Of a stretch of 20,461 bases of DNA, positions 14,213-20,461 are shown one piece after another. The notes beneath the pieces were generated by a model that searched no databases, had not been told where the DNA came from, and saw only the letters and a program-made list of their open reading frames with translations. Position numbers and translations under genes: made by a program. This DNA comes from Spirochaetaceae bacterium (GTDB lineage: Bacteria; Spirochaetota; Spirochaetia; DSM-27196; SKKC01). Positions within the stretch are counted from its first letter, which is position 1. The number at the start of each line of letters is the position of its first letter. The stretch lies in contig PUOG01000345.1 in NCBI GenBank assembly GCA_003552745.1, forward strand, positions 1 through 20,461. The letters are read 5' to 3'.

Positions 14213-16470
14213 TTACACGCCGCGTTGTCAAAAACAGTGTGGTAGAGAGGTCCCGGCCGAATCTCCACCGCATTGCCGCGCTTCCGTCGTTCGAGCAATC
14301 CGAGGGGGAAGGCAAACCGGTTGACGAAACATGCGCTGATCGTCACTTCCACGGGGTCGAACGAGCCCGCGCGACGATCGTCGCGCTCGGCCGCCGCTCC
14401 CACCTGCGGGTGCGCGGTTAGAAAGGCCTCGGTAAGTCGTTCGACTCCGAACCATCCGTCGCCATCGGCCGCCTCGTCCGGCATCCCGGCTACGTAGAGG
14501 AGGAACGCCGCGCTTTCGCGCAAACCGGGCATCGTCCCGAGGCGTGCGTGGTGGTCCCACTCCGCCGTGACGAACACCGCCTCGAGCAGGTGCCGGTACA
14601 ACGCCGCCGGCTTCGCGCGCAAATCGGAAGCGTCCTCGACGACACCGAAGCGCCGCCCGTCGAAGCGCAGCAGCCCGGCGCGCTCGAACACAACGCGCAG
14701 CTCGTTGAATAGCGGCCAGTCCGCTTCCTTTCGGGGGCGTAACTGCTCGGCGAGCTCCTCGCCGAGATCCCTCGCACCGGAGAACTCACGCAACTCGTCG
14801 ATCGGAGTGGGAATGATGTGCCGCTCGTAGCCTGCGCGCACGATTTCGGTCGAAACGTATCCCGCCTGTGTTGCCGGCACCCCGCCGCGTTCGCCGGCGA
14901 TCTCCAGGAGCCATTTCGCCAGACGGTACGCCGGGGCGGCGGCGAGCGCATCATCAACCCCGCCTTCGGCCTGCTCCGCCAGGCGGTGGATCTCCTCGGC
15001 TGAGCGGGTAACGAGCGCACCGCGAGCGACCGAAGGCGCCGGGCGCATCAGCTCGTGAATCGCCCGCGGCGGCAAACCGTATCGTTCGCTTATCGCCGCG
15101 CCGGGAGAAACCGCACCGCCTCCGGCGGAGCTCGCTCCGTCCGCCGGCGCGCCGCCGGTGCCGGCGATCATCTTCTCGAACTCCGCTCGAAGCGCGGTTA
15201 CGATCTCGGGGTCTACGCCGGTGTGTCCGGCCACCTGTTCATCGCTTTCTTCGAAGCCCTCATTGTGAGCGTGCGACAGCCGCTGCAGAACGGCATTTGC
15301 CGCGTCGACATCCGGCGCTTCTCCGGAGCCGGCCACATCTCCCGCGTCCCCACGCCCGGCGGCATCTTCTCGCAGATCGTCGAAGCGCCGCCCCAGGACG
15401 CGCAATCGATCTTCGATCCCGATAAGCCGGTCGGCGGCGAGGTACGCGGTCATCGATGCGCGAACCTGAGGCGTTTCGGGAAACTCGAGTATACCGGAGA
15501 GCATCGCGCGGCCGCGGTCGTAGGCCGCACGCGTCATACCGCTGAGCAGCGCGACGCCGGTGTCGCTGTCGAAGAACGCCACCGGATCGTACATCGGCGA
15601 GCCTTCGCCCCCGTAGACGGCGAGCGCTTCGCCGTCTCGAACGATCGCATCCACCTGTTCGCCGTTCGCTTCCACGCTTGCCCGAATGCGGCGGTCGTCG
15701 TCCAGGTCTCGAACCGGAAGGCACGAGGCGAATAACCCCGACGCTCCCGCCTTCGTCATGATTTGCGGCGAGTCGGTATTCGCAAAAAGGCCGATAAACG
15801 GCACCGGGTCGGCGGCGATCACGTCGGAGATGTCGGTCGTGCGCCCGACGATCCCGAGCAATGCGTTCCCGATATCGTCGCTCCCCTCGTAGCCCGCTAC
15901 ATCGGCGAGGAAGTACGCGTCGTCGCGCTGCAGGCTCGCGAATGGAATCACAACGCCGTAGGTGAGAAATGCCTCGCCGACGCAGCAAAGCTGCGCGAAC
16001 ATCAGGCGACACCCACGATCGGCGGCCGAGGCGAGCGACGGCGAGTAGATAACGAGCTCATCCCACGAGCGATCTTCCGGCCACGAGGACGGTCTGTCCC
16101 CGAGCGGGCGGACCCGGAGGAGGTTGTTCCCCAACGGCTCGATCGGCTCGAAAAAGTCGTATATCCACGGCACCTTCCGCCAGAGACGCGCCAGTCGCTC
16201 CTCTTCCCGGCTGAGATCCGATCCCATCGAGCGAACGAATCCGCCGGCCGGCTTCGCCCGGCCGAAGAGCGCCCCAGCGACGAGCATTCCGGGCACGATA
16301 CCTTCCCAGTTTTCCGGAAAGTTCTCCCACAACTCCTCGAGATCGTAGAAGCGACTCAACAGCCGCCGGCCGATCTTCTTCCGCCGCGCGTACTCGAACG
16401 CGTGGCCGAGAACACGATCGAGCGCCGCTGCGGCGCGCTTACACTCTACCTCGCTCGGAAATGCGCTCAT
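14206..16470 (-). CDS. Large hypothetical protein with winged-helix-like C-terminal region
   Basis: This encodes 754 aa with no signal peptide or membrane segment. I do not recognise the N-terminal 400 residues, which look mostly globular and soluble. A Gly/Ala-rich linker lies around 440-465. Residues about 539-635 (VSTEIVRAGYER, then RPRKEADWPLFNELRVVFERAGLLRFDGRRFGVVE, then ALYRHLLEAVF) resemble the winged-helix region seen in proteins of the pRiA4b-ORF3 type, which are often found near SNF2 helicases; this is pattern recognition only. The start at 16470 has a weak GAGG ten bases upstream, and a TAGAGT at 16488-16483 may be its -10. Its stop overlaps the start of the SNF2-like gene, so the two are almost certainly one transcription unit, and it may be the partner of the SNF2 protein. 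Divergent from the lactonase gene. Confidence 0.65.
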   Translation of the reverse strand: MSAFPSEVECKRAAAALDRVLGHAFEYARRKKIGRRLLSRFYDLEELWENFPENWEGIVPGMLVAGALFGRAKPAGGFVRSMGSDLSREEERLARLWRKVPWIYDFFEPIEPLGNNLLRVRPLGDRPSSWPEDRSWDELVIYSPSLASAADRGCRLMFAQLCCVGEAFLTYGVVIPFASLQRDDAYFLADVAGYEGSDDIGNALLGIVGRTTDISDVIAADPVPFIGLFANTDSPQIMTKAGASGLFASCLPVRDLDDDRRIRASVEANGEQVDAIVRDGEALAVYGGEGSPMYDPVAFFDSDTGVALLSGMTRAAYDRGRAMLSGILEFPETPQVRASMTAYLAADRLIGIEDRLRVLGRRFDDLREDAAGRGDAGDVAGSGEAPDVDAANAVLQRLSHAHNEGFEESDEQVAGHTGVDPEIVTALRAEFEKMIAGTGGAPADGASSAGGGAVSPGAAISERYGLPPRAIHELMRPAPSVARGALVTRSAEEIHRLAEQAEGGVDDALAAAPAYRLAKWLLEIAGERGGVPATQAGYVSTEIVRAGYERHIIPTPIDELREFSGARDLGEELAEQLRPRKEADWPLFNELRVVFERAGLLRFDGRRFGVVEDASDLRAKPAALYRHLLEAVFVTAEWDHHARLGTMPGLRESAAFLLYVAGMPDEAADGDGWFGVERLTEAFLTAHPQVGAAAERDDRRAGSFDPVEVTISACFVNRFAFPLGLLERRKRGNAVEIRPGPLYHTVFDNAACKW

Positions 16471-16554
16471 CCGGCAGACCTCACTCTACCCGCGAGCGTA
16501 CCGAATCCGGCCGCTGTATGCCACCGGTTGCGAAGCCGGATTTCCACCGTTCGA

Positions 16555-16583
16555 TTGCGCTGCGGCACCGAATCGGCGATAGT
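16555..16583 (+). promoter_or_regulatory. Promoter of the lactonase gene, very short leader
   Basis: TTGCGC at 16555-16560 (3 of 6), a 17-base spacer and GATAGT at 16578-16583, ending nine bases before the ATG at 16593. No Shine-Dalgarno is present. The block following the -10 shares the string ATAGTGTCGA with the region before the alcohol dehydrogenase start (5131-5140). Confidence 0.4.
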
Positions 16584-16592
16584 GTCGAAGTT

Positions 16593-17690
16593 ATGGCAAA
16601 CCGCACACTCGTTTATGTCGGCACGTATACCAAACCGGAGTTCGGCGGGAGCGCAGAGGGCATATTCACTTTCGCTCTCGACGCCGAGCGCGGCACACTG
16701 GCGCCGCACGCGCCGGCGTACCGCGCGGCGAATCCGTCCTATCTCGCGGTCCACGAACGCCGCCGTCTTCTCTTCGCCGTCCACGAGCTTTCGAAGATCG
16801 ACGGCGAGCCGACCGGCGCTGTCAGCGCGTACACGATAGACGAGCGGACCGGTGCGCTCAGCAGGCTGAACGGCACGACCACCGGCGGCCGCGGTCCGTG
16901 CTACGTTGCCGTCAACTCGCACTGCAGCACGCTGCTCGTCGCGAATTACGGAGCGGGGAGCGTCGCCGCTGTCCCGATCGCGGGCGATGGTGCGCTCGGT
17001 GAGGCGACAGCCGTCCACCGGCACGAAGGCTCCGGCGTCAATCGGTCGCGGCAGGAAGCGCCGCACGCCCATGCGGCGGTCTTCTCGCCGGCCGAACGCT
17101 TCGTGTATGTTCCCGACCTCGGCATCGACACGGTGAAGGGCTATCGCTTTGACCGCGAATCGGGGGCGCTGACTCCTGCGCCCGAGCTGGACATCGGCAC
17201 CAGCGGCGGCGCCGGACCGCGACACATCGCCTTCCATCCCGACCGGCCGGTTGCCGTGCTCGCGTGCGAGCTCGACTCGACGGTGACATCGTTCCACTAC
17301 GAGCCGGAAAGTGGCACGCTCTCCCCTGCCGCCACGGTTTCGGCGCTGCCGGAGGGATACACCGGGGAAAGCACGTGCGCGGCGATCCGCGTGCACCCCG
17401 GCGGACGGTGGGTGTACGTCTCGAACCGCGGACACGACACTATCGCCTGCTTCGAGCTCGATGCCGAAAGCGGCGAGCTGCGAGCGGCGGGCCACTTCTC
17501 CACCGGCGGGCGGACACCACGCGACTTCGCGATCGAGCCGAGCGGTCGCGTGCTGATCGCCGCGAATCAGGACAGCGACACGATGGTCGTCTTCTCGATC
17601 GATGCGGAGAACGGCGCACTCACCCGCCGATCGACGGTCGAAACGCCGACACCGGTGTGTGTAGTGCCGACGACGCTGCCGGCCGGATGA
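16593..17690 (+). CDS. Lactonase-family protein (6-phosphogluconolactonase, YbhE/Pgl type)
   Basis: From ATG 16593 the product is 365 aa, a seven-bladed propeller of the YbhE-type lactonase family (E. coli Pgl, 331 aa). The start YVGTYTKPEFGGSAEGIFTFALDAERGTL is characteristic, as are repeated blades NPSYLAVHERRRLLFAVHE, GGRGPCYVAVNSHCSTLLVANYGAGSVA, PHAHAAVFSPAERFVYVPDLGIDTV and GPRHIAFHPDRPVAVLACE. The region RTPRDFAIEPSGRVLIAANQDSDTMVVF is the typical last-blade signature. It most likely hydrolyses 6-phosphogluconolactone in the oxidative pentose-phosphate pathway, although homologues acting on other lactones exist. No signal peptide. The open frame continues upstream to 16461, but that part is unlike the family and lies over the neighbouring gene's promoter. 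Confidence 0.9.
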   Translation: MANRTLVYVGTYTKPEFGGSAEGIFTFALDAERGTLAPHAPAYRAANPSYLAVHERRRLLFAVHELSKIDGEPTGAVSAYTIDERTGALSRLNGTTTGGRGPCYVAVNSHCSTLLVANYGAGSVAAVPIAGDGALGEATAVHRHEGSGVNRSRQEAPHAHAAVFSPAERFVYVPDLGIDTVKGYRFDRESGALTPAPELDIGTSGGAGPRHIAFHPDRPVAVLACELDSTVTSFHYEPESGTLSPAATVSALPEGYTGESTCAAIRVHPGGRWVYVSNRGHDTIACFELDAESGELRAAGHFSTGGRTPRDFAIEPSGRVLIAANQDSDTMVVFSIDAENGALTRRSTVETPTPVCVVPTTLPAG

Positions 17691-17711
17691 GCCGGATCGC
17701 GAGCGCGGCTC
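17689..17711 (+). terminator. Possible terminator of the lactonase gene
   Basis: GAGCCG at 17689-17694 pairs with CGGCTC at 17706-17711 around an 11-base loop, starting at the lactonase stop codon. It is followed by CGTTTG and, 15 bases on, by ATTTTT, so the T-run is distant. The gap to the convergent vapC stop is only 41 bases, so some termination signal is expected here. Confidence 0.35.
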
Positions 17712-17731
17712 CGTTTGACACTCCATTTTTG

Positions 17732-18121
17732 CTACACGCCGCGCTCTGATAACAGCGAAACGCGAGCGAGGAGCGGATAGTCGCGATCGCGGTGCAACAG
17801 AGTCAGGTTGGATCGAATCGCGCACTGTGCCACCAGACAATCAACCGAAGAGCGTACCGTGAAGCCCTGACGTCGGACGGTACGATAGAGGTTGGCCGCC
17901 TCACGAAAGACATCGATTCCCAACGGCGACTCGACGAATCGCGCCGCCCCGAGGATGTCCGCTATCCGGCGGTAATGCGCCTCCTCCCGTATGCCCTGAA
18001 GCAGCTCCTGGTAGACCGGCAGGCAGAGTACCCGCTCATCCGGTTCGCAAAGTGAGCGGAGATCAAACGGATCTCTCCGGCTGAAGTGCGCCACCCAGGC
18101 CGATGTGTCAACGAGATACAT
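17732..18121 (-). CDS. vapC: VapC-type PIN-domain ribonuclease toxin
   Basis: From ATG 18121 the product is 129 aa, normal for VapC. The PIN active-site acids are visible: Asp5 in LVDTSAW, Glu39 in PVYQEL, Asp94 in SSVDCLVA, and Asp112/Asp114 in LLHRDRDYPLLA. VapC toxins are metal-dependent endoribonucleases, with tRNA or rRNA as usual targets; the target here is unknown. The open frame extends upstream to 18184, but those residues have no PIN character and overlap vapB. The ATG lies 14 bases inside the end of vapB, the usual overlap of a translationally coupled antitoxin-toxin pair. The catalytic residues look intact, so the module may be active. It converges on the lactonase gene. Confidence 0.9.
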   Translation of the reverse strand: MYLVDTSAWVAHFSRRDPFDLRSLCEPDERVLCLPVYQELLQGIREEAHYRRIADILGAARFVESPLGIDVFREAANLYRTVRRQGFTVRSSVDCLVAQCAIRSNLTLLHRDRDYPLLARVSLLSERGV

Positions 18122-18317
18122 CGCGATCTTCGCGCATTTCGCCGAGGTTTCCTTCCCACACACCGGAACCCGCGTAGGAATCAATCTGCTCGAACGTTCG
18201 GCGTCGCAACACTTCTCGAAGCGAGGCGTTCACCGTTTCGGAGTACGTTTTGAGGCCGAGCGCGACCTTCGCGCGCTCGAGAAGTTGCTCATCCAACACA
18301 AGATTTGTGCGTTTCAT
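18108..18317 (-). CDS. vapB: VapB-type ribbon-helix-helix antitoxin
   Basis: The product is 69 aa from ATG 18317. MKRTNLVLDEQLLERAKVAL at 1-20 followed by GLKTYSETVNASLREVLRRR at 21-40 is the ribbon-helix-helix plus the conserved VapB_antitoxin (DUF2191-like) pattern, in which a beta strand inserts in the DNA major groove. The acidic C-terminus (about 41-69) should bind and block the VapC active site. An in-frame start further upstream (18422) has no support; the -10 box and operator-like repeat lie just before 18317. Such pairs repress their own promoter, with the toxin-antitoxin complex binding best. Confidence 0.88.
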   Translation of the reverse strand: MKRTNLVLDEQLLERAKVALGLKTYSETVNASLREVLRRRTFEQIDSYAGSGVWEGNLGEMREDRDVSR

Positions 18318-18352
18318 GTGTATATTGTCGAAATAACACCCACGCTCGTCAA
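18318..18352 (-). promoter_or_regulatory. vapBC promoter and likely autoregulatory operator
   Basis: On the minus strand TTGACG (18352-18347, 5 of 6) is followed by a 17-base spacer and GACAAT (18329-18324, 4 of 6), and the vapB ATG starts six bases later at 18317. An imperfect inverted repeat spans 18318-18339 (GTGTAT at one end, ATAACAC at the other), covering the -10 region up to the start codon. VapB dimers of the ribbon-helix-helix type usually bind such sites, so this is the probable operator. The transcript would be leaderless. Confidence 0.6.
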
Positions 18353-18447
18353 CAAGATCTCTGCCACCGCCAAAATCAGCCGATGCGTCCACGTCGCTGT
18401 GCGTCGAGACGCCGTAGTCCAAGGCGACCGGGACATGCTATGTGTCT

Positions 18448-18473
18448 AATATTCCTGTTTACATTGGAATATT
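18448..18473. promoter_or_regulatory. Palindromic operator-like site upstream of the arsR-like gene
   Basis: AATATTCC at 18448-18455 and GGAATATT at 18466-18473 form a perfect 8-base inverted repeat separated by ten bases. It lies just upstream of an ArsR-like reading frame and overlaps a TTTACA (18458-18463) that could be a -35 box. Inverted repeats of this size and position are typical of ArsR/SmtB operators, suggesting ancestral autoregulation. Confidence 0.55.
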
Positions 18474-18484
18474 GCAACGATAGC

Positions 18485-18787
18485 GTGCTTCACTGGCGGG
18501 GAACACTATCGGGAGATCGCATCGGTCATGGGGCGCTCGCGGAGCCGGCGCGGCTGGAGCTGCTGGAGGTGCTGTGCCAGTGCGAACGCGGCGTCGAGGA
18601 GGTGGCCGGACTTGTGGGGGCGAGGGTGAACACCGTATCCCATCATCCCCATGTGCGCGCCGACCGGAAGCTGATGCGCGAGCTGCGCAATCGCGGCTAT
18701 TCCGCCTCCCGGATCTCTGAACGGATTGCCGAGTGGCGCACCACCGGCGCCGGGATCGTCGAAGGCGCCGGCGAAACATCACCCTGA
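18485..18787 (+). pseudogene. ArsR-rhodanese fusion remnant with internal deletion
   Basis: From a likely GTG at 18485 the frame gives 100 aa. Residues 18-54 (ALAEPARLELLEVLCQCERGVEEVAGLV, then NTVSHH) are the ArsR-type helix-turn-helix up to the recognition helix. The next part switches to LMRELRNRGYSASRISERIAEWRTTG (63-88) and IVEG (91-94), which matches the last helix and tail of a rhodanese domain. Known ArsR-rhodanese fusions run to about 220 residues, so the DNA-binding wing, dimer helix and most of the rhodanese, including its catalytic cysteine, are missing. The reading frame is kept across the deletion (about 18647-18676). The start is uncertain, since an in-frame ATG at 18440 precedes the operator. 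The HTH could still bind DNA weakly, but regulation is unlikely. The dsrE-like gene follows 21 bases later. Confidence 0.7.
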
Positions 18788-18808
18788 ATTCTTATGGAGG
18801 GACTCACA

Positions 18809-19276
18809 ATGAAAACGCTGTTCATTATCAGCAATCCGCCGTACGGAACCGAGCGCGCGTATAACGCGCTGCGGCTCGCCGCGAATCTCGCAAAGCGGGA
18901 CGGAGAAGAAGTCAAGCTGTTCCTTGTCGGAGATGCCGCCTCGTGCGCGAAGGGTGTGCAGACCACGCCGAACGGCTTCTACAACATCGAGCGCATGCTG
19001 AAGTCGGTCGGGCGCCGGGAGGCGGAGATCGGCGTGTGCGGCACATGCATGGATGCGCGCGGAATGAAGACAGTCCGTGCAGCGCTCCGGTATCGAGTGC
19101 CCGGTCGTGAAACAGCATTGGTCCATCCTCAATATCCCCCTTCGTCACACTCCGCCGGCCGTTGTGCCGGGCACGAGAAACCCTTCCTGCACTCGGCGTT
19201 CTCCTCGGTTAGAAGACGTACGTACAAGGGAATTACCCCAACCCAAGCGGAGGAGCGGTCACAGAGATCGGCTTAG
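18809..19276 (+). pseudogene. DsrE/F-like protein with foreign C-terminal tail
   Basis: ATG 18809 has GGAGGG at 18796-18801, seven bases upstream. Residues 1-86 are a clear DsrE-family domain (MKTLFIISNPPYGTERAYNAL, then EEVKLFLVGDAASCAKGVQ, then IGVCGTCMDARGM with the usual cysteine pair), a fold of small sulfur-handling proteins. Intact relatives continue for about 30 more residues (a helix and last strand). Here, after MDARGM (about 19067), the sequence changes to an Arg-, Pro- and Ser-rich 70-residue tail that matches nothing known. The last strand of the sheet is missing, so folding is doubtful. It is probably co-transcribed with the arsR-like remnant, a common arsR-dsrE pairing in sulfur-related operons. 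Both partners being damaged points to decay of the locus. Confidence 0.65.
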
Positions 19277-19397
19277 CAGGATGAAGGGAACATTTCTACC
19301 GATTCTTGACAGGGGTCAAAGCGCGACCTTGCCGATAGTGATAAATTGGGGTAGCCTGCCGGTTATTCTAGTCTAATACCTTCATTAGGAGTGTAAA

Positions 19398-20369
19398 ATG
19401 AGATATCTTCAATTCATCTTTGCATCATTGTTTATTGTTTTAGTAGGCTGTAGCGCAGGTGATATAACCGGTCTTTATCAATATTTCGAGGAGAGTGATG
19501 ACGGTCTATTATTTGAAAATGGGGAAGTGATCACAATCTTTGAAGACAATGAAACTCTGTATCTGACAGTCGATCCATTAGACGAAGACATGCGGTTTCC
19601 AATCACTGTCGACGGAGGTAATTATCAAGTCTCGATGGGAATAATGCACCTAGTAATGACGCGCGAAAATGGAGACTTGGTTGGAACGCTATCGGCCGGT
19701 GCAGACGAAGAACCTATTGAACTACGGTATACCGAGTGCAGTTCGTGTGAGGACCCAGCCGAGGCCGCTAGAGCGTTTAACACGAAATGGGCTGCTAACG
19801 ATTTTGAGTCTATCACACCGCTTGTTGAAAGCGTTTTCGGTCTAGAAGATCGAATGCAGCAATCAACCTTTAGTCCTGATGAAGAAAAGATCGGTTTACC
19901 GGACGTCCCTGATGAGATCGAAGTAGGTGACTATGCGGTTTTGGATGTCCCATTCGACGTCGAAGGCGGAATAGATTTACCGACATACGTTGTTCGTGTA
20001 TCAGAAGAGCGTTATGTTGTCGATTGGCAGGCAACCGTCGGGCATAATTCGCTACCCCTATCCACACGTCTGGCTTCACCACCAACAGAGGCCAGTCCGC
20101 TACGAGTATATGCGTCGCTTTCGTCGTACTACAACTATGATTTTGGTGATGCACAGGATACACACTACTCCATCAGTATCGAAGACGAACAGGGCGATTT
20201 TGCAAACGCGTATGTCGAAAAAGATTCCGATACTGGTCGGCGCCTATACGAGATCTTAAGCGACGGTGACTATCATAGGATTACCATTCATGCTACCAAC
20301 TATTTTACTAGAGACAGTAGCATTTTCGAGCTTCAGTCGCTTATAAGTGAGGACTGGCGAGTAGACTGA
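19398..20369 (+). CDS. Hypothetical lipoprotein, AT-rich
   Basis: The ATG at 19398 has TAGGAG seven bases upstream. The product is 323 aa: hydrophobic FIFASLFIVLVGC with a lipobox cysteine at position 18, then an acidic, strand-rich mature region with no recognised domain. There is a short cysteine pair in TECSSCEDP (about 114-122). The gene is much more AT-rich than the window (21 of 60 G/C at 19501-19560) and uses AT-ending codons freely, which suggests recent acquisition. A possible beta-sandwich or lipocalin-like fold would need structure prediction. No operon partner is visible; its upstream region carries an inverted repeat TTGAC-N4-GTCAA at 19306-19319. Confidence 0.7.
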   Translation: MRYLQFIFASLFIVLVGCSAGDITGLYQYFEESDDGLLFENGEVITIFEDNETLYLTVDPLDEDMRFPITVDGGNYQVSMGIMHLVMTRENGDLVGTLSAGADEEPIELRYTECSSCEDPAEAARAFNTKWAANDFESITPLVESVFGLEDRMQQSTFSPDEEKIGLPDVPDEIEVGDYAVLDVPFDVEGGIDLPTYVVRVSEERYVVDWQATVGHNSLPLSTRLASPPTEASPLRVYASLSSYYNYDFGDAQDTHYSISIEDEQGDFANAYVEKDSDTGRRLYEILSDGDYHRITIHATNYFTRDSSIFELQSLISEDWRVD

Positions 20370-20377
20370 GAGGCTAT

Positions 20378-20399
20378 CGGGCTTTTCGTATGAAACCCG
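20378..20399 (+). terminator. Possible hairpin after the AT-rich lipoprotein gene
   Basis: CGGG at 20378-20381 and TTT at 20383-20385 can pair with AAACCCG at 20393-20399, with one bulged base and a seven-base loop. It begins eight bases after the stop. No T-run follows, so termination is uncertain. Confidence 0.3.
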
Positions 20400-20461
20400 T
20401 CTTCAAGTCCGAGAAGCAACACTTCGGGAAAAAGGGAAGAACGGTTCTCACCCTGGGGACA

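Noticed and set aside
16467..17840. Long minus-strand frame opposite the lactonase
   Set aside because: Arg-rich shadow with no domain; the plus-strand frame is a complete lactonase propeller.
18057..18080. Inverted repeat CGGAGATC ... GATCTCTCCG
   Set aside because: Lies inside the vapC coding sequence and arms are imperfect; likely chance.
20390..20461. Open frame MKPVFKSEKQHFGKK running off the window end
   Set aside because: No Shine-Dalgarno, starts inside a hairpin and has no recognisable family in 24 residues.

Overview
The window is high-GC DNA (40 of 60 bases are G or C at 1921-1980) from a bacterium with an outer membrane. The evidence for that is a predicted outer-membrane barrel protein, three lipoproteins and a Wzz-type polysaccharide protein. 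A free-living, perhaps halophilic, member of the Spirochaetota would fit the gene content, but no phylogenetic marker is present, so this is a weak guess. No rRNA, tRNA, CRISPR array or intact transposon was seen. Two stretches are clearly more AT-rich (about 2140-3500 and 19300-20400) and look like acquired DNA.

Layout. 1-1357 (minus): barrel protein followed by an M90/MtfA-type zinc peptidase cut by the window start. 1731-4982 (plus): a beta-propeller-like lipoprotein and, 12 bases later, an unusual two-domain glycosyltransferase with a winged-helix-like N-terminus. 5140-7018 (plus): zinc-type alcohol dehydrogenase and an alpha/beta-hydrolase lipoprotein, each with its own promoter. 7168-10856 (minus): sugar-type MFS permease, DUF4143 ATPase and creatininase-family amidohydrolase. 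11044-11802 (plus): Wzz-like protein. 11909-16470 (minus): apparent three-gene operon of a 754-aa protein, a SWIM/SNF2 protein that has lost its helicase core, and a DUF4236-like membrane protein. 16593-17690 (plus): 6-phosphogluconolactonase-type lactonase. 17732-18317 (minus): vapBC toxin-antitoxin pair. 18448-19276 (plus): operator-like palindrome, remnant of an ArsR-rhodanese fusion, and a DsrE-like gene with a replaced C-terminus. 19398-20369 (plus): AT-rich lipoprotein gene.

Three themes stand out. First, several genes have a -10 hexamer only 5-10 bases before the start codon and no Shine-Dalgarno (adh, hydrolase, MFS, DUF4143 ATPase, vapB, lactonase, wzz). They are probably leaderless or nearly so, while others (creatininase, DUF4236, dsrE and all-SD lipoproteins) have clear AGGAGG-type sites. 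Second, the SNF2 gene and the arsR-rhodanese gene have both lost their catalytic core by internal deletions that keep the reading frame. Third, the lipoprotein/winged-helix-glycosyltransferase pair at 1731-4982 is the best candidate for an undescribed modification system. It resembles in outline the peptide-modifying glycosyltransferases with a PqqD-like N-terminus, but the substrate is unknown.
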